Source of the DNA: Pseudidiomarina woesei
GTDB taxonomy: Bacteria; Pseudomonadota; Gammaproteobacteria; Enterobacterales; Alteromonadaceae
Length of the DNA: 64,000 nucleotides
Reading direction: 5' to 3'
Assembly: GCF_001418345.1 (NCBI RefSeq)
Contig: NZ_LIPW01000008.1
Location: 1-64,000, forward strand
Part shown: positions 32,596-43,166 of the stretch, piece after piece
Numbering within the stretch: position 1 is the first letter of the stretch
Layout of the letters: each line of letters begins with the position of its first letter
Notes under the pieces: model-generated
What the model was told of the DNA's origin: nothing
The model's database searches: none
What the model saw: only the letters and a program-made list of their open reading frames with translations
Position numbers and translations under genes: made by a program

Positions 32596-33762
32596 TTAGG
32601 CGGCGTTCGGCCCTTGCAGGCTACGAGCCAACATTTGCGAAAACTCACGCTTGTGATGATTGAACGCATTTCGCACGACTTCGGCTTTTTCATGCAATTC
32701 AGCAACCGTTGGCACATGCACGTTCTGTGCTAGTGCCTTGGTTTTCATATCAAGCAATTGCTTGCGCACCTGATAGTATTCACGCAACTTGGCAACCAAC
32801 ACATCAAACTCTTCATGTAGCTTCGCCATGGTAGTTTCACACGAAATTTGAGCTTTTTCTGTGGCCTTTTTGAATTGCATTTCAAGGCGTGCTTTTTCAA
32901 TTTGATAGCCGTTCGTACGTTTCAGGTTACGGGTAAGGCCTAGCCAAGAACACGATCGAATCAGCCATTTCGTTGGGTCAAACTGCCACCAGCGAATACC
33001 GTTTCGGTAGTCTGCTGAAAAAATATGATGGTAGTTATGATAGCCTTCGCCAAACGTCAATAAAGCCAGAAAACCATTGTCGCGCGCGGTGTTGCGGTCG
33101 GTGTAGGTTTGCTTGCCCCAAATATGGGCCAACGAATTAATGAAAAACGTGGTGTGGTGATTGATCACTAAGCGTGCAAAACCAACCAAAATTACCGCAC
33201 CCCACACGTCGCCAAGCATTAAGCCAATAGCTACGGGCCAGCCAATGGTGGTGAGCAAGGTTAACAGCAAGTAGTTGCGGTGCTGCCACATCACAATCGG
33301 GTCTTTTTGTAGGTCCTTCACGTTATCGTAGTTGCTATAACGTGACGCTTGGTATTCACGCAGCATCCACCCTATATGTGAGTACCAGAACCCACGCTTA
33401 GCCGAATACGGGTCTTTGTCGTTATCGTCAACGTGCTTGTGATGTTCGCGGTGGTCAGATGACCAATGCAGTGCGCTGTTTTGTACCGCTAATGCGCCAC
33501 CGAGCGCGAATAAAATTCGTAGTGACCAATGGGCGTCATAGGTGCGGTGCGCCCACAAACGGTGATAGCCTGCGGTTATTGAAATACCAGCAAAGACAAT
33601 AGTGCCAAGCAGCGCAGTGATCAGGCCGGCAGAAAAGCCGTGCGTGAACGCATACCAAGGCACACCAATAGCGGCAACTGAAAACGTAATAGCGAACACC
33701 AAGGTGTTTAGCCAAATAATCGGGGGTTTTTCAGCGGCTGCTGAGCTTTCGCGTAATGACAT
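32596..33762 (-). CDS. Membrane acyl-CoA delta-9-type fatty acid desaturase
   Basis: The 388-residue membrane di-iron desaturase has all three histidine boxes: HRLWAHR, HREHHKHVDD and EGYHNYHH, between four hydrophobic spans. It would introduce a double bond into existing acyl chains with O2, adjusting membrane fluidity. After about residue 290 an extended, charged, coiled-coil-like tail (QFKKATEKAQISCETTMAKL) is added, longer than in typical bacterial delta-9 enzymes. It diverges from a FabR/DesT-type regulator, with two operator candidates in between. Confidence 0.93.
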   Translation of the reverse strand: MSLRESSAAAEKPPIIWLNTLVFAITFSVAAIGVPWYAFTHGFSAGLITALLGTIVFAGISITAGYHRLWAHRTYDAHWSLRILFALGGALAVQNSALHWSSDHREHHKHVDDNDKDPYSAKRGFWYSHIGWMLREYQASRYSNYDNVKDLQKDPIVMWQHRNYLLLTLLTTIGWPVAIGLMLGDVWGAVILVGFARLVINHHTTFFINSLAHIWGKQTYTDRNTARDNGFLALLTFGEGYHNYHHIFSADYRNGIRWWQFDPTKWLIRSCSWLGLTRNLKRTNGYQIEKARLEMQFKKATEKAQISCETTMAKLHEEFDVLVAKLREYYQVRKQLLDMKTKALAQNVHVPTVAELHEKAEVVRNAFNHHKREFSQMLARSLQGPNAA

Positions 33763-33821
33763 ATAAATAAACTCAAATTGCTAAGTAAATAATCTTGCTC
33801 TTTTTGCATGCCCTGCAATTC

Positions 33822-33839
33822 AGAGTACAAGTGTTCGCT
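33822..33839. promoter_or_regulatory. FabR/DesT-type operator candidate, desaturase-proximal
   Basis: The sequence AGAGTACAAGTGTTCGCT is an imperfect palindrome that matches the second site (33899-33914) at 13 of 17 aligned bases. It sits 60 bp from the desaturase ATG, in a position to block that promoter. The site resembles the inverted repeats bound by E. coli FabR and Pseudomonas DesT (from recall). Confidence 0.6.
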
Positions 33840-33898
33840 CAATTTACATGTGACCCGCGCTAGGCGCAAGCACTTTCATGTAAAAAACGATGAATTGC

Positions 33899-33914
33899 GT
33901 GAACAAGCGTTCAC
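33899..33914. promoter_or_regulatory. FabR/DesT-type operator candidate, regulator-proximal
   Basis: A perfect palindrome GTGAAC-AAGC-GTTCAC 47 bp before the TetR-family ATG. It closely resembles the DesT operator pattern AGTGAAC-N4-GTT(G/C)ACT. It lies 77 bp from the other site, about seven helical turns, so two dimers could sit on the same face. Autoregulation is inferred. Confidence 0.7.
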
Positions 33915-33960
33915 TGACATAATTCGTTCGACCACACAGAATAGAAAGAGTTGCTTCAAC

Positions 33961-34581
33961 ATGGCTGGTATTCGCGCTGCCCAAAAAGAAAAGACCCGTC
34001 GAGCCCTTATTCAAGCGGCCATGAATCAATTGAGCGCTGAGCATGGCTACGCCAGTTTAAGCTTACGCGAAGTGGCGCGCGAAGCAGGTATTGCGCCAAC
34101 CTCGTTCTATCGTCATTTTCAAAATATGGAAGAACTTGGATTAACACTGGTTGATGAAGGCGGGTTAACCTTGCGCCAGTTGCTGCGTCAGTCGCGTCAG
34201 CAAATTGCAAAAGGCGGTTCGATTATTCGTGCGTCAGTCACCACGTTCATGGAGTTTGTCAGTAATAACACCGCGATATTTCGTCTATTGCTGCAAGAAA
34301 AGTCAGGCAATTCGCGTGATTTCAGGCTGGCTGTTACCCGCGAAGTTGAGCATTTTACCGCTGAGTTAGTGGATTATTTAGTTGCTGAACAGAAATTTAC
34401 GCGCGAACTTGCAGAGCTACAAGCTGACGCTATTGTCCGTATTGTTTTTAGTGCAGGCGCCGATGCTCTCGACGCTGATAATAAAGAAAAACAACGTTTA
34501 ACCGAGCAAACTATTGCCCAGTTACGCATTGTGGCGCGCGGCGCAGAGGCTACGCGGCTAGCGGCCAAAACCCAAGAATAA
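33961..34581 (+). CDS. fabR: TetR-family fatty acid regulator (FabR/DesT-like)
   Basis: I start at [20 protein letters not shown] (206 residues), the usual FabR start; the frame is open 51 codons upstream through the operator region, which is not protein-like. The helix-turn-helix is [19 protein letters not shown], followed by [15 protein letters not shown] helices (here [13 protein letters not shown]). FabR and DesT sense the ratio of saturated to unsaturated acyl-CoA/ACP and repress unsaturation genes. The divergent desaturase is the obvious target. The 3' end overlaps the convergent permease gene by 32 bp. Confidence 0.88.
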   Translation: MAGIRAAQKEKTRRALIQAAMNQLSAEHGYASLSLREVAREAGIAPTSFYRHFQNMEELGLTLVDEGGLTLRQLLRQSRQQIAKGGSIIRASVTTFMEFVSNNTAIFRLLLQEKSGNSRDFRLAVTREVEHFTAELVDYLVAEQKFTRELAELQADAIVRIVFSAGADALDADNKEKQRLTEQTIAQLRIVARGAEATRLAAKTQE

Positions 34582-36328
34582 GCGGCACAGCTGCTGCAAT
34601 GAGTACAATCGTTAAGGGCAGGCCTAGCTTCCAATAGTCGCCAAATGCATAACCGCCCGGCCCCATAACCAGAATATTTGACTGGTGCCCAATTGGGGTA
34701 ATAAAAGGTAGTGCTGCCCCTACCGCTACAGCCATTAAGAAGCCGTCTGCAGAAACCCCTAGTGACGAAGCCATATTCAGTGCAATAGGTGCCATGAGCA
34801 CCGCCGCCGCTGCATTGTTAACAATATTGGACAATACTACGGTAACGACTAACAAAACCGTTAAAGCAACCGCTACTGGCGCATCGTTGCTGATCAATAA
34901 CGCCCATTCAGCTAGAGTGTGGGCAGCGCCGCTACGTTCTAATGCCCCGCCTAACGGAATGGTTGCACCCAATAAAACAACAATAGGCCAGTCGACGTTC
35001 TCATAAAGTTCGCGCAATGGAATAATGTTGCTTAGCACCATAGCCCCCGCGGCGGCCGTAAACGCTACTGGAACTGATAATAGGCCAAGCGCACTGACCA
35101 ATATGGCCGCGGCAAAGATAGCTAATGGGGTAAACAGTTTCTTTTCCCCGCCAATACGCATGCTACGCTGGGCTAATGGGAAACAGCCGAAACGACGAAA
35201 CACATCAGTCAGTATTTCAGCGTCGCCCTGCAGCAACAGCACGTCGCCGGGCTTAAAGCGTATATTGGCTAAGTTAGGTTTTACCGGCTGGCCCTGGCGC
35301 GCAACTGCAAGTACATTAACCCCAAAGCGATGACGCAGGCGCAAGTCAGCGGCAGAACGGCCAATTAACCTAGAGTCAGGCCCAACAACCCCTTCCACCA
35401 CTTGCACCTCATCGGAAACTAAGAAGCGGTCAGCAAGCTCTTCGTCAGCGTTTAATTCAAAGCCAGTTGCGTCAATAATTTGTTGTAACGTGTCTGTATC
35501 AGCTTCAACAATCAACACGTCCTCTGCTTTGATTCGATAGTAACGAGGGGGCGCAGTGGTTACCGATTTACCTTGTTTAATCGCGACCACCGCAAAATTC
35601 TCTTTTATTTTTGACTCTAGTTCATACAAAGTTTGGCCAACAAAACCGGCTGACTCAGGTACCCACAGTTCGGTTATATAAGAACTCATATCGTAGGGCG
35701 AGTTTGCTGCATCGCGGCTCTTTGTTTTTGGCACCAACCATTTACTAGTTAACCACATAAACACCAAGCCGATTGCCGCTAAGCTTAAGCCCACTGGGGT
35801 GAAGTCAAAAATACCAAAGCTTTCGCCGAAGGACTCATGGCGAATATCTGCAATGATAATATTAGGTGGCGTACCGATCATGGTAATAGTGCCGCCCAGC
35901 AATGAGCCAAAGGCCATCGGCATAAGCACTCGCGAGGCATGACCAATACCACTGCGTGACAATTGCAAAGCGACGGGAATCATAATAGCCATGGTGCCGG
36001 TATTGCTGATAAACGCCGAGCAAAACGTAGTTACACTCGTTAAGGCAATCATTTGAACCCAAGCTTTATCGCCGGCGCGCTTCATTAAAGAAGCAAGTGC
36101 ATCAACCACCCCTGAACGCCACATGGCATGGCTAATGACTAACACAGCCGCGACCGTAATAACCGCCGCATTACCGAAGCCAGAAAAAACCTCTTGGGCT
36201 GGCACCAAGCCAAAAGCTGCCGCAACCAGTAGGGCAAACATCCCGACTAAATCATAACGCCAGCGGTCCCAAATAAAGAGCGTCAACGCCCCAATTAGAA
36301 TGCCACCGATGAGTAATTGATCATTCAT
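34550..36328 (-). CDS. SLC13/DASS-type permease with two RCK-C domains
   Basis: A 592-residue membrane protein: transmembrane segments in residues 1-185, two TrkA-C/RCK-C domains between about 210 and 390 ([17 protein letters not shown] and [14 protein letters not shown]), then a second membrane half. [11 protein letters not shown] and [13 protein letters not shown] are the paired binding-loop motifs of the DASS (citrate/succinate/sulfate) family. The anion transported cannot be told. Diverges from the S9 peptidase gene. Confidence 0.88.
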   Translation of the reverse strand: MNDQLLIGGILIGALTLFIWDRWRYDLVGMFALLVAAAFGLVPAQEVFSGFGNAAVITVAAVLVISHAMWRSGVVDALASLMKRAGDKAWVQMIALTSVTTFCSAFISNTGTMAIMIPVALQLSRSGIGHASRVLMPMAFGSLLGGTITMIGTPPNIIIADIRHESFGESFGIFDFTPVGLSLAAIGLVFMWLTSKWLVPKTKSRDAANSPYDMSSYITELWVPESAGFVGQTLYELESKIKENFAVVAIKQGKSVTTAPPRYYRIKAEDVLIVEADTDTLQQIIDATGFELNADEELADRFLVSDEVQVVEGVVGPDSRLIGRSAADLRLRHRFGVNVLAVARQGQPVKPNLANIRFKPGDVLLLQGDAEILTDVFRRFGCFPLAQRSMRIGGEKKLFTPLAIFAAAILVSALGLLSVPVAFTAAAGAMVLSNIIPLRELYENVDWPIVVLLGATIPLGGALERSGAAHTLAEWALLISNDAPVAVALTVLLVVTVVLSNIVNNAAAAVLMAPIALNMASSLGVSADGFLMAVAVGAALPFITPIGHQSNILVMGPGGYAFGDYWKLGLPLTIVLIAAAVPLILGFWPLAA

Positions 36329-36430
36329 AGCTTGCCCGTTGCTGAAATGTTGTTAACAGATTGGCTATATTTCGTGGGAAGTCAATAATTTTACTGGTAA
36401 ACTGGCTTAAATTTATGAGAGGAGCCTAGT

Positions 36431-38443
36431 ATGTTACGCAACTTAATTATCTTGTTAGTTGCCGCAGTGACTGCATTCCCAGTGTTAGCGCGCGATATTA
36501 CGTTAACCGAAACAGTGACTGTCAAATCGATCAATAGTGTCGCTTTAGCGGCAGATGGTGAGCTGGCCGCTTTTACCCGAGTGGTGCCTCGCACACCTTA
36601 TATTGATGAAGACGGTAGCTCATATATTGAGCTGCATGTGGCCAATGGTGCCAACCAAAGCGTGCCGTTTATTACCGGCAAAGAGTCGCTAGGCTCTGTT
36701 AGCTTTAATGGCCAAACCATTTACTTTTTAGCCAAACGCGGCGAGGCGAAACATACTAGCCTTTATAAAATGTCTACTACGGGTGGTGAAGCGCAGTTGG
36801 TATTAAGCCATGACGCCGCAATTAGCAGTTATGCCATTAGCAACGATGGCCGCTACATTGCTTTTCGTGCCCGCGAAAAAGCCGATGAAACCAAGTCAAA
36901 ACTTGCGAAAAAAGGATTTAAAGCAGAAGTTTATGAAGAGCAGCATGAGTTCACCCATTTATGGCTGTATGACACCCAAAACGCTGATACCGGTGCTGTT
37001 AAAATTACTAGCGACACACAAGTATTATCAGTTGCGTTTCGTCCTGCTCATGAGCAACTTTTAGTACGTGTAGCACCAACGGCGTTAGTTGACGACAACT
37101 ACATGAGTAGCCAATATCAGTTACTCGACTTAAAGGGTAAGCAAGTTTCCGCGTTTGAGTCAGTGGGTAAACTCGGTAAAGCTGAGTTTTCACCTGACGG
37201 TCGATACTTGGCGGTGATTGGCGCAGCCGACTACAATGACCCTGCTGACGGTCGTCTATATGTTTACGACACCACCAAAAACAATGAGCGTAAAAACGTA
37301 CTACCGGATTACTTAGGTCATGTACAGGACATTGCTTGGCGTCGTAATGACGAACTAATTTGGCTTGGTCACCGCGGTACACAAAGTGAAGTACAAGCAT
37401 TAACCATGCAGTGGTTTGAAAGCCGCGTCATTATGGAACCCAGCAAATTAGTGGCTGTAGATATTGAAGTGACGGCCGGCAAAAGCGATGTATTGGTTCG
37501 GGCGCATAGTGCTGAGCACCCTACTGAATTATTCCGTATTAGTGGTGACCGCATTACCCGCGTTACTAACTCGAACCCTTGGTTAGCTGACATTACTATG
37601 CCGCGCCAAGAAACCATGCGTTACAAAGCGCGCGACGGCCTAACGCTTGAAGGTATTGTGGTTTACCCAACCGACTACCAAGAAGGCCAACGTTACCCAC
37701 TCATGATGGTGGTGCACGGTGGACCAGAGGCGCATTACAGCAATGGGTGGCTAGACCGCTACGGCAGCCCAGTAAAATATGCGGCGCAGCAAGGTTATGC
37801 CCTATTCTTCCCAAACTACCGCGGCAGTACTGGGCGTGGCGTTGAGTTTTCAAAACTCGGCCAAAATGACTACGCCGGTAAAGAGTTTGATGATCTGGTT
37901 GATGCCAAAAAACACCTGGTCGATATTGGCTTAGTTGATAGCGCCAAAGTCGGTATTACTGGCGGTTCATACGGCGGTTTTGCTTCAGCTTGGGCGGCCA
38001 CCGCGCTAACTGAACATTTTGCCGCGAGCGTTATGTTTGTTGGTATTAGTGACAATATATCGAAGTTCGGTACCACTGATATTGCCAAGGAAATGCACGC
38101 GGTGCATGCGCGCAGCTATCCGTGGGAAAAATGGCAATGGTATTTAGAGCGCAGCCCAATTTACCACGCAGAAAAAGCTCGCACACCAATTCTTATAATG
38201 CATGGCAAAGAAGATACGCGGGTGCACCCAAGCCAGTCTATGGAGCTATACCGCTATTTAAAAACTCATGGTAATGTACCTGTGCGTTTAGTACTTTACC
38301 CTGGTGAAGGGCACGGTAATCGACGCGTTGCCGCCCAGTTGGATTATTCCATGCGTTTAATGCGTTGGATGCAGCACTTCTTAGTTGAAGGTAACAAAGA
38401 AGCGCCAGCTCACGAGCTGCCGCATGCCGAGAACTTAAAATAA
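36431..38443 (+). CDS. S9-family exported prolyl-oligopeptidase-type peptidase
   Basis: The 670-residue protein has a signal peptide (LRNLIILLVAAVTAFPVLA-RD), a beta-propeller region (about 40-390) and an alpha/beta hydrolase domain. The catalytic serine is in GITGGSYGGFAS (about residue 513), the Asp in HGKEDTRVHPSQS and the His in PGEGHGNRR. It resembles acylaminoacyl-peptidase/dipeptidyl-peptidase-like enzymes of marine bacteria that take up peptides. GAGAGGAG precedes the ATG. The next gene follows by 19 bp. Confidence 0.93.
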   Translation: MLRNLIILLVAAVTAFPVLARDITLTETVTVKSINSVALAADGELAAFTRVVPRTPYIDEDGSSYIELHVANGANQSVPFITGKESLGSVSFNGQTIYFLAKRGEAKHTSLYKMSTTGGEAQLVLSHDAAISSYAISNDGRYIAFRAREKADETKSKLAKKGFKAEVYEEQHEFTHLWLYDTQNADTGAVKITSDTQVLSVAFRPAHEQLLVRVAPTALVDDNYMSSQYQLLDLKGKQVSAFESVGKLGKAEFSPDGRYLAVIGAADYNDPADGRLYVYDTTKNNERKNVLPDYLGHVQDIAWRRNDELIWLGHRGTQSEVQALTMQWFESRVIMEPSKLVAVDIEVTAGKSDVLVRAHSAEHPTELFRISGDRITRVTNSNPWLADITMPRQETMRYKARDGLTLEGIVVYPTDYQEGQRYPLMMVVHGGPEAHYSNGWLDRYGSPVKYAAQQGYALFFPNYRGSTGRGVEFSKLGQNDYAGKEFDDLVDAKKHLVDIGLVDSAKVGITGGSYGGFASAWAATALTEHFAASVMFVGISDNISKFGTTDIAKEMHAVHARSYPWEKWQWYLERSPIYHAEKARTPILIMHGKEDTRVHPSQSMELYRYLKTHGNVPVRLVLYPGEGHGNRRVAAQLDYSMRLMRWMQHFLVEGNKEAPAHELPHAENLK

Positions 38444-38462
38444 TAATAACGGTAAGTAAAAT

Positions 38463-39560
38463 ATGAGTTGGCAAGCTTTGCTTAATAAGGGCTGGTGGGT
38501 TATTAACCACCCTTTTGAACGACAAGATCCGCGCTATTGGCGTATTCGATTAATGCAAAGCTTGCTGCTTATATTACAACTGTATTCCGGCATTTTTGTC
38601 ATTCTTAACCTTACCTTGTTCGGTTATTACACTGTTGCCGTAGCTAACTTAGCCGTTTTTGCAGTTATTTTAGGCATTCAAACCGATCTACGTCGCAACC
38701 TCAATCTAGAGCGTAGTGCCAAGTGGCTTACCGGCACGATTATTGTGTTTATGGTTATTTATGTTGCGCTAACCCAGGGCCGAAATTACGCGTTCATTTG
38801 GTTAAGTATGGTACCCACCATCGCGTTCTTCTTGCTTGGTATACGCCGCGGCTTAAAAGTTACCGTGCCGTTTTTGCTACTAACCATTGGTTATATTGTT
38901 TGGTCTGCTAATGCCTGGCCTAGTTACGCTATTAATCTGCCCGCTTTTTTTAATATCTCGTGTGCTTTATTTGCGGTGCTTACTATTGCTCGGCATTATG
39001 AAAAATCCCGTGCTGAAGCTTATGCGTTTTTAGAAGAACGAAATGCAGAATTACAGCGCATAGCCATTACCGATGGGCTGACACAACTACATAACCGCTC
39101 GCACCTAGACACTGTACTTGATAACGAAGTGCAGCGGGCCCTGCGCCACAGCACGAAGCTTTCGGTCTTAATTCTAGATACTGATCATTTTAAAGTACTC
39201 AATGATAGCTATGGCCACCTTGTCGGTGACCAAGTGCTTATTGAGCTGAGCCAGTTGTTACGCGAGAAAATTCGTGCCACAGACATTTTAGGCCGTTGGG
39301 GTGGCGAAGAATTTATGATTATTGCGCCAAATACCGACGCGGAAGGTGCTGTTGAGTTGGCTGAAAAAATTCGAACCGCTACCGCCAAGCACCGATTCAC
39401 CGATGAACACCTGCACCTAACAATTAGCGTTGGGGTAGCAGAATTCAATCAGCAAGACACGCTTATTTCCATTGTTCGTCGTGCCGATGAAGGGCTCTAT
39501 CAAGCCAAGCATGACGGCCGTGACTGTACTCGCCTTGGAAAAACTTACACTAAGGTATAA
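38463..39560 (+). CDS. Membrane diguanylate cyclase (MASE-like + GGDEF)
   Basis: A 365-residue protein with about six hydrophobic segments in residues 30-180, a short coiled coil (YEKSRAEAYAFLEERNAELQ), and a GGDEF domain with TDHFKVLNDSYGHLVGD and active motif RWGGEEFMIIAP. It should make cyclic di-GMP in response to a membrane or envelope signal. The N-terminal domain resembles a MASE/7TM sensor, but I cannot assign the exact family. It lies directly after the S9 peptidase gene. Confidence 0.9.
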   Translation: MSWQALLNKGWWVINHPFERQDPRYWRIRLMQSLLLILQLYSGIFVILNLTLFGYYTVAVANLAVFAVILGIQTDLRRNLNLERSAKWLTGTIIVFMVIYVALTQGRNYAFIWLSMVPTIAFFLLGIRRGLKVTVPFLLLTIGYIVWSANAWPSYAINLPAFFNISCALFAVLTIARHYEKSRAEAYAFLEERNAELQRIAITDGLTQLHNRSHLDTVLDNEVQRALRHSTKLSVLILDTDHFKVLNDSYGHLVGDQVLIELSQLLREKIRATDILGRWGGEEFMIIAPNTDAEGAVELAEKIRTATAKHRFTDEHLHLTISVGVAEFNQQDTLISIVRRADEGLYQAKHDGRDCTRLGKTYTKV

Positions 39561-39632
39561 TTTACCCCTTGTTACATAAGCTTTACATTAGTATATTCGA
39601 CTAAACATAGTAAACTAACGTAAAGATGTAGC

Positions 39633-41363
39633 ATGGAAGTTAAACCTCACAATGTCACTGCTCTGAGCTCCCTCGCCCACGAGAAAGCGTTTTTGCTTGA
39701 ACGTGCGGTAGAATCAAGCATTAACAGTATTGTCATCATTGATGCTCGTGCGCCCGGGCGCCCTCTGGTTTATGCCAATCATTCGTTTTATAAAACAACC
39801 GGCTACACGGCCGACGAAGTTTTAGGCCAAAGTTTACACTTTTTACAAGGCGGTCATTCTGATCAAGCCGTGGTGCAAGAAATCATTCACGCACTAGAAC
39901 ACCAGCTTGAATTAAAAACAACGGTACTCAATTATCGCAAAGACGGCACTAGCTATTGGAATGAAGTGCATATATCGCCGGTTCGCGAAGCTAACGGCGA
40001 GGTGTCACACTTTATTGGGGTATTGCTTGATATCTCTGACAAGAAATCAGTTGAAGAGCAGCTAACTTATCGCCAAACCCACGACGCCCTAACAGGTTGT
40101 TTGAACCGAGATTTCTTTGAGGAGCGGGTTGAGCATGACTTGTTGCTTGCACAACGCCAACAGCAAATGCTGGTTCTTTATTATATTGATATAGATAAGT
40201 TTAAAGCGGTCAATGACGCACTCGGTTTGGCTGGCGGTGACGAATTATTGCAGCAAATAGCTGAACGCATAAACCAGTTGCTTGACCCGGGCGACACCCT
40301 GGCACGCTTAGCCGCCGACGAGTTCGCCCTGCTGGTGCCGGAGGTTGCTAACGCCGAGGAAGCACAGCGTATTTTGCTGCGCCTGCAAGGTGTATTTAAA
40401 CAGCCATTTACTATAGGCAAACACGCGTTAAGTATTACTTCTAGCATTGGTATTGCCGCCTACGAGCCCTTGCGCAAGTTAACCCTAGTGCCTGAAGCTC
40501 GCACCTTAATTCAGCATGGTGACATGGCCATGTATCAAGCCAAACAAAATGGTCGCAATACCGCGCATTGGTTTTCACAGGACATTTCACAGCAACTTAG
40601 CGCCAAGTTACTGTTGCGGCAAGAGCTTCACGACGCGCTTGAGAAACAGCAACTTGAACTGTATTACCAACCTATATTGTGCGCGGAAAATCAAACCGTA
40701 TGTGCTGTCGAGAGCCTTATTCGCTGGCATCACCCAATACGCGGCATGGTATCACCCGCTGAATTCATTCCGCTTGCTGAAGAGTCTGGGCAAATTGTGG
40801 CGATGGGAAGCTGGGTGCTGGAACAAGCCTGTCATGATATTACCCAAATGAACAAGCTACGAAGCAAAGAAATTTCGGTGGCCGTCAACATTTCACCGGT
40901 GCAATTTATTCAACCAAACTTTCTGCACACCGTGCGCGACATTATGCAGCGAACTGGCGTTAAGCCGTCACACCTTGAGTTGGAAATTACCGAGAGTGTG
41001 CTGATGGCGGACGAGGAGCGTGCTATCGATACTATTCACACATTGGACAGTATGGGAATTAAAGTCTCGCTTGATGACTTCGGAACTGGCTAATCAAGTT
41101 TGGCTTATCTGCGGTTTTTACCGGTGCACAAAATAAAAATAGACCGTAGTTTCGTGCGAGAGATAGCTCACAGCAAGCGTGACAGCGCCATTTTGGCCGG
41201 TATTATAGCGTTAGCACACCAGCTTGATCTGACGGTGGTTGCCGAAGGGGTGGAAGAGCCGGTGCAAGCGAAACTATTGCGTGAAGCCGACTGTGACTTG
41301 TTGCAGGGCTTTTTATACGCAAAACCGCAGCCACTTGCGCAACTGCGGTTTGATTACAATTAA
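39633..41363 (+). pseudogene. LOV-like PAS / degenerate GGDEF / EAL gene interrupted by a nonsense codon
   Basis: The frame codes for PAS (about 20-130), GGDEF (about 140-300) and EAL (about 320-575) over 576 codons, with one in-frame TAA at 41091-41093 (codon 487). The TAA replaces the Tyr of the conserved DDFGTGYSSL motif, and the same frame resumes SSLAYLRFLPVHKIKIDRSF to a normal EAL end. The upstream part alone is 486 residues and lacks catalytic residues of the phosphodiesterase. The cyclase motif is AADEF, not GGDEF, so that domain is probably inactive. The PAS is LOV-like but has Leu (codon 68) where the flavin-adduct Cys belongs. Confidence 0.9.
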
Positions 41364-41377
41364 CGTTAAAATTAACG
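41364..41377. repeat. Short inverted repeat between EAL gene and pckA
   Basis: CGTTAA-AA-TTAACG, partly overlapping a TTAACGTTAA palindrome, lies in the 30-bp gap between convergent genes. The stem is A+T-rich and lacks a clear T-run, so it is at best a weak terminator. Confidence 0.3.
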
Positions 41378-41393
41378 CTTAAGCCTGTGTTCT

Positions 41394-42995
41394 TTAAAGC
41401 TGCGGGCCAGCTGCAACTAAAGCTTTACCTTCGTCGTTATCGGTGAACTTCTCAAAGTTCGCCACAAAACGGTTAGCAAGGTCTTGTGCTTTCACGTCCC
41501 AGTCACCTTTATCGGCATAGGTGTTGCGAGGGTCTAGAATGTGTTGCTCTTCAACGCCTGCTAATGCACTTGGCATAGCGAGATTGAAATATGGCAACTG
41601 CACAAATTCTGCGTCTTCAATGCTACCGTCTAAAATTGAGTCAATAATAGCGCGGGTTGCTTGAATTGAAATACGCTTGCCAGTGCCGTTCCAACCGGTA
41701 TTCACCAAGTAGGCTTCTGCACCCGCAGCTTCCATTCGCTTCACCAGCACTTCTGCATACTGAGTCGGATGCAAAGTTAAGAACGCAGCACCAAAACAGC
41801 TTGAGAAGGTAGGCGTTGGCTCAGTAATGCCACGTTCGGTGCCGGCTAGCTTGGCAGTAAAACCTGACAAGAAGTAGTACTCAGTTTGTTCTTTGGTTAA
41901 TTTCGATACCGGTGGCAACACACCAAATGCGTCTGCAGTTAAGAAAATAACTTTCTTCGCATGGCCGGCTTTCGATACTGGCTTAACGATGTTATCGATG
42001 TGATAAATCGGGTATGAAACGCGCGTATTTTCAGTTTTTGAGCCGTCGTTGAAATCAACCACGCCATTGTCACCTACGGTTACGTTTTCTAACAATGCGT
42101 CGCGACGAATGGCGTTATAGATGTCTGGCTCTGCTTCAGCTGACAAATTGATTGTTTTTGCGTAACAACCGCCTTCGAAATTGAATACACCGTCGTCGTC
42201 CCAACCGTGTTCATCATCACCAATTAACTGACGCTTAGGGTCCGTTGATAACGTCGTTTTACCGGTACCTGACAAACCAAAGAAAATGGCAACGTCACCG
42301 TCTTTACCAACGTTGGCAGAACAATGCATTGACGCAATACCTTGCAACGGCAAGTAGTAGTTCATGATTGAGAACATACCCTTTTTCATTTCACCGCCGT
42401 ACCAGGTTCCGCCAATCAGTTGAATACGCTCGGTTAAGTTAAAGGCAACAAAGTTCTCAGAGTTTAATCCGTGTTCTTGCCACTTGTGGTTGATGCATTT
42501 TGCACCGTTCATAACCACGAAGTCAGGGGTGAAGTTTTCTAACTCTTCTGCTGACGGACGAATAAACATGTTTTTCACGAAGTGCGCTTGCCATGCAACT
42601 TCTGTGATAAAACGCACCGATAAACGAGTGTCTTCGTTGGCACCACAATAAGTATCAACTACAAACAAACGTTTGCCAGATAATTGCGTGGTAACCGTGT
42701 CTTTTAAGTCAGCCCAAATTTCTGGGGTAATGGCTTTATTGTCATTTTTGCCTTGGTCTGCCCACCACAACGTGTCTTTAGTGACGTCGTCGCGTACGAT
42801 ATACTTATCTTTCGGTGAGCGACCCGTAAAGATACCTGTATCAACAGCAACGGCGCCTAAGTCGGTGACAACGCCTTTTTCAAAGCCTTGTAGATCAGCA
42901 CGTGTTTCTTCTTCAAATAATTGTTCATAGGAAGGATTATGGACAACTTCAGTGACGTCTGTGATGCCGTAACGGCCAAGATCCAGATCAGTCAT
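41394..42995 (-). CDS. pckA: Phosphoenolpyruvate carboxykinase (ATP)
   Basis: PckA converts oxaloacetate to phosphoenolpyruvate for gluconeogenesis. I start at [14 protein letters not shown] (533 residues), with GCAGGAG nearby; the frame is open another 63 codons but that part is not family-like. Motifs: [11 protein letters not shown] (P-loop), [17 protein letters not shown] (metal and substrate binding), and [12 protein letters not shown] near the N-terminus. It diverges from the sodium symporter gene. Confidence 0.97.
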   Translation of the reverse strand: MTDLDLGRYGITDVTEVVHNPSYEQLFEEETRADLQGFEKGVVTDLGAVAVDTGIFTGRSPKDKYIVRDDVTKDTLWWADQGKNDNKAITPEIWADLKDTVTTQLSGKRLFVVDTYCGANEDTRLSVRFITEVAWQAHFVKNMFIRPSAEELENFTPDFVVMNGAKCINHKWQEHGLNSENFVAFNLTERIQLIGGTWYGGEMKKGMFSIMNYYLPLQGIASMHCSANVGKDGDVAIFFGLSGTGKTTLSTDPKRQLIGDDEHGWDDDGVFNFEGGCYAKTINLSAEAEPDIYNAIRRDALLENVTVGDNGVVDFNDGSKTENTRVSYPIYHIDNIVKPVSKAGHAKKVIFLTADAFGVLPPVSKLTKEQTEYYFLSGFTAKLAGTERGITEPTPTFSSCFGAAFLTLHPTQYAEVLVKRMEAAGAEAYLVNTGWNGTGKRISIQATRAIIDSILDGSIEDAEFVQLPYFNLAMPSALAGVEEQHILDPRNTYADKGDWDVKAQDLANRFVANFEKFTDNDEGKALVAAGPQL

Positions 42996-43166
42996 GTGGC
43001 GGACTCCTGCGGGTCTGGTTTGAGCAAAATTATCGAAAAGTAAATGTGGGCGCGATTCTAACGTGAAATGGGCAAAAATGGTAGTCTTATGGATGTTATA
43101 CAGGCTAGAATGCCTGCTTTTAACGGCTAATTTCTGCCGAAATTCAAACTCATAATTGGTTATTTT

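Noticed and set aside
33808..33960. N-terminal extension of the FabR-like protein by 51 codons
   Set aside because: It covers the operator region, and the usual FabR start is the ATG at 33961.
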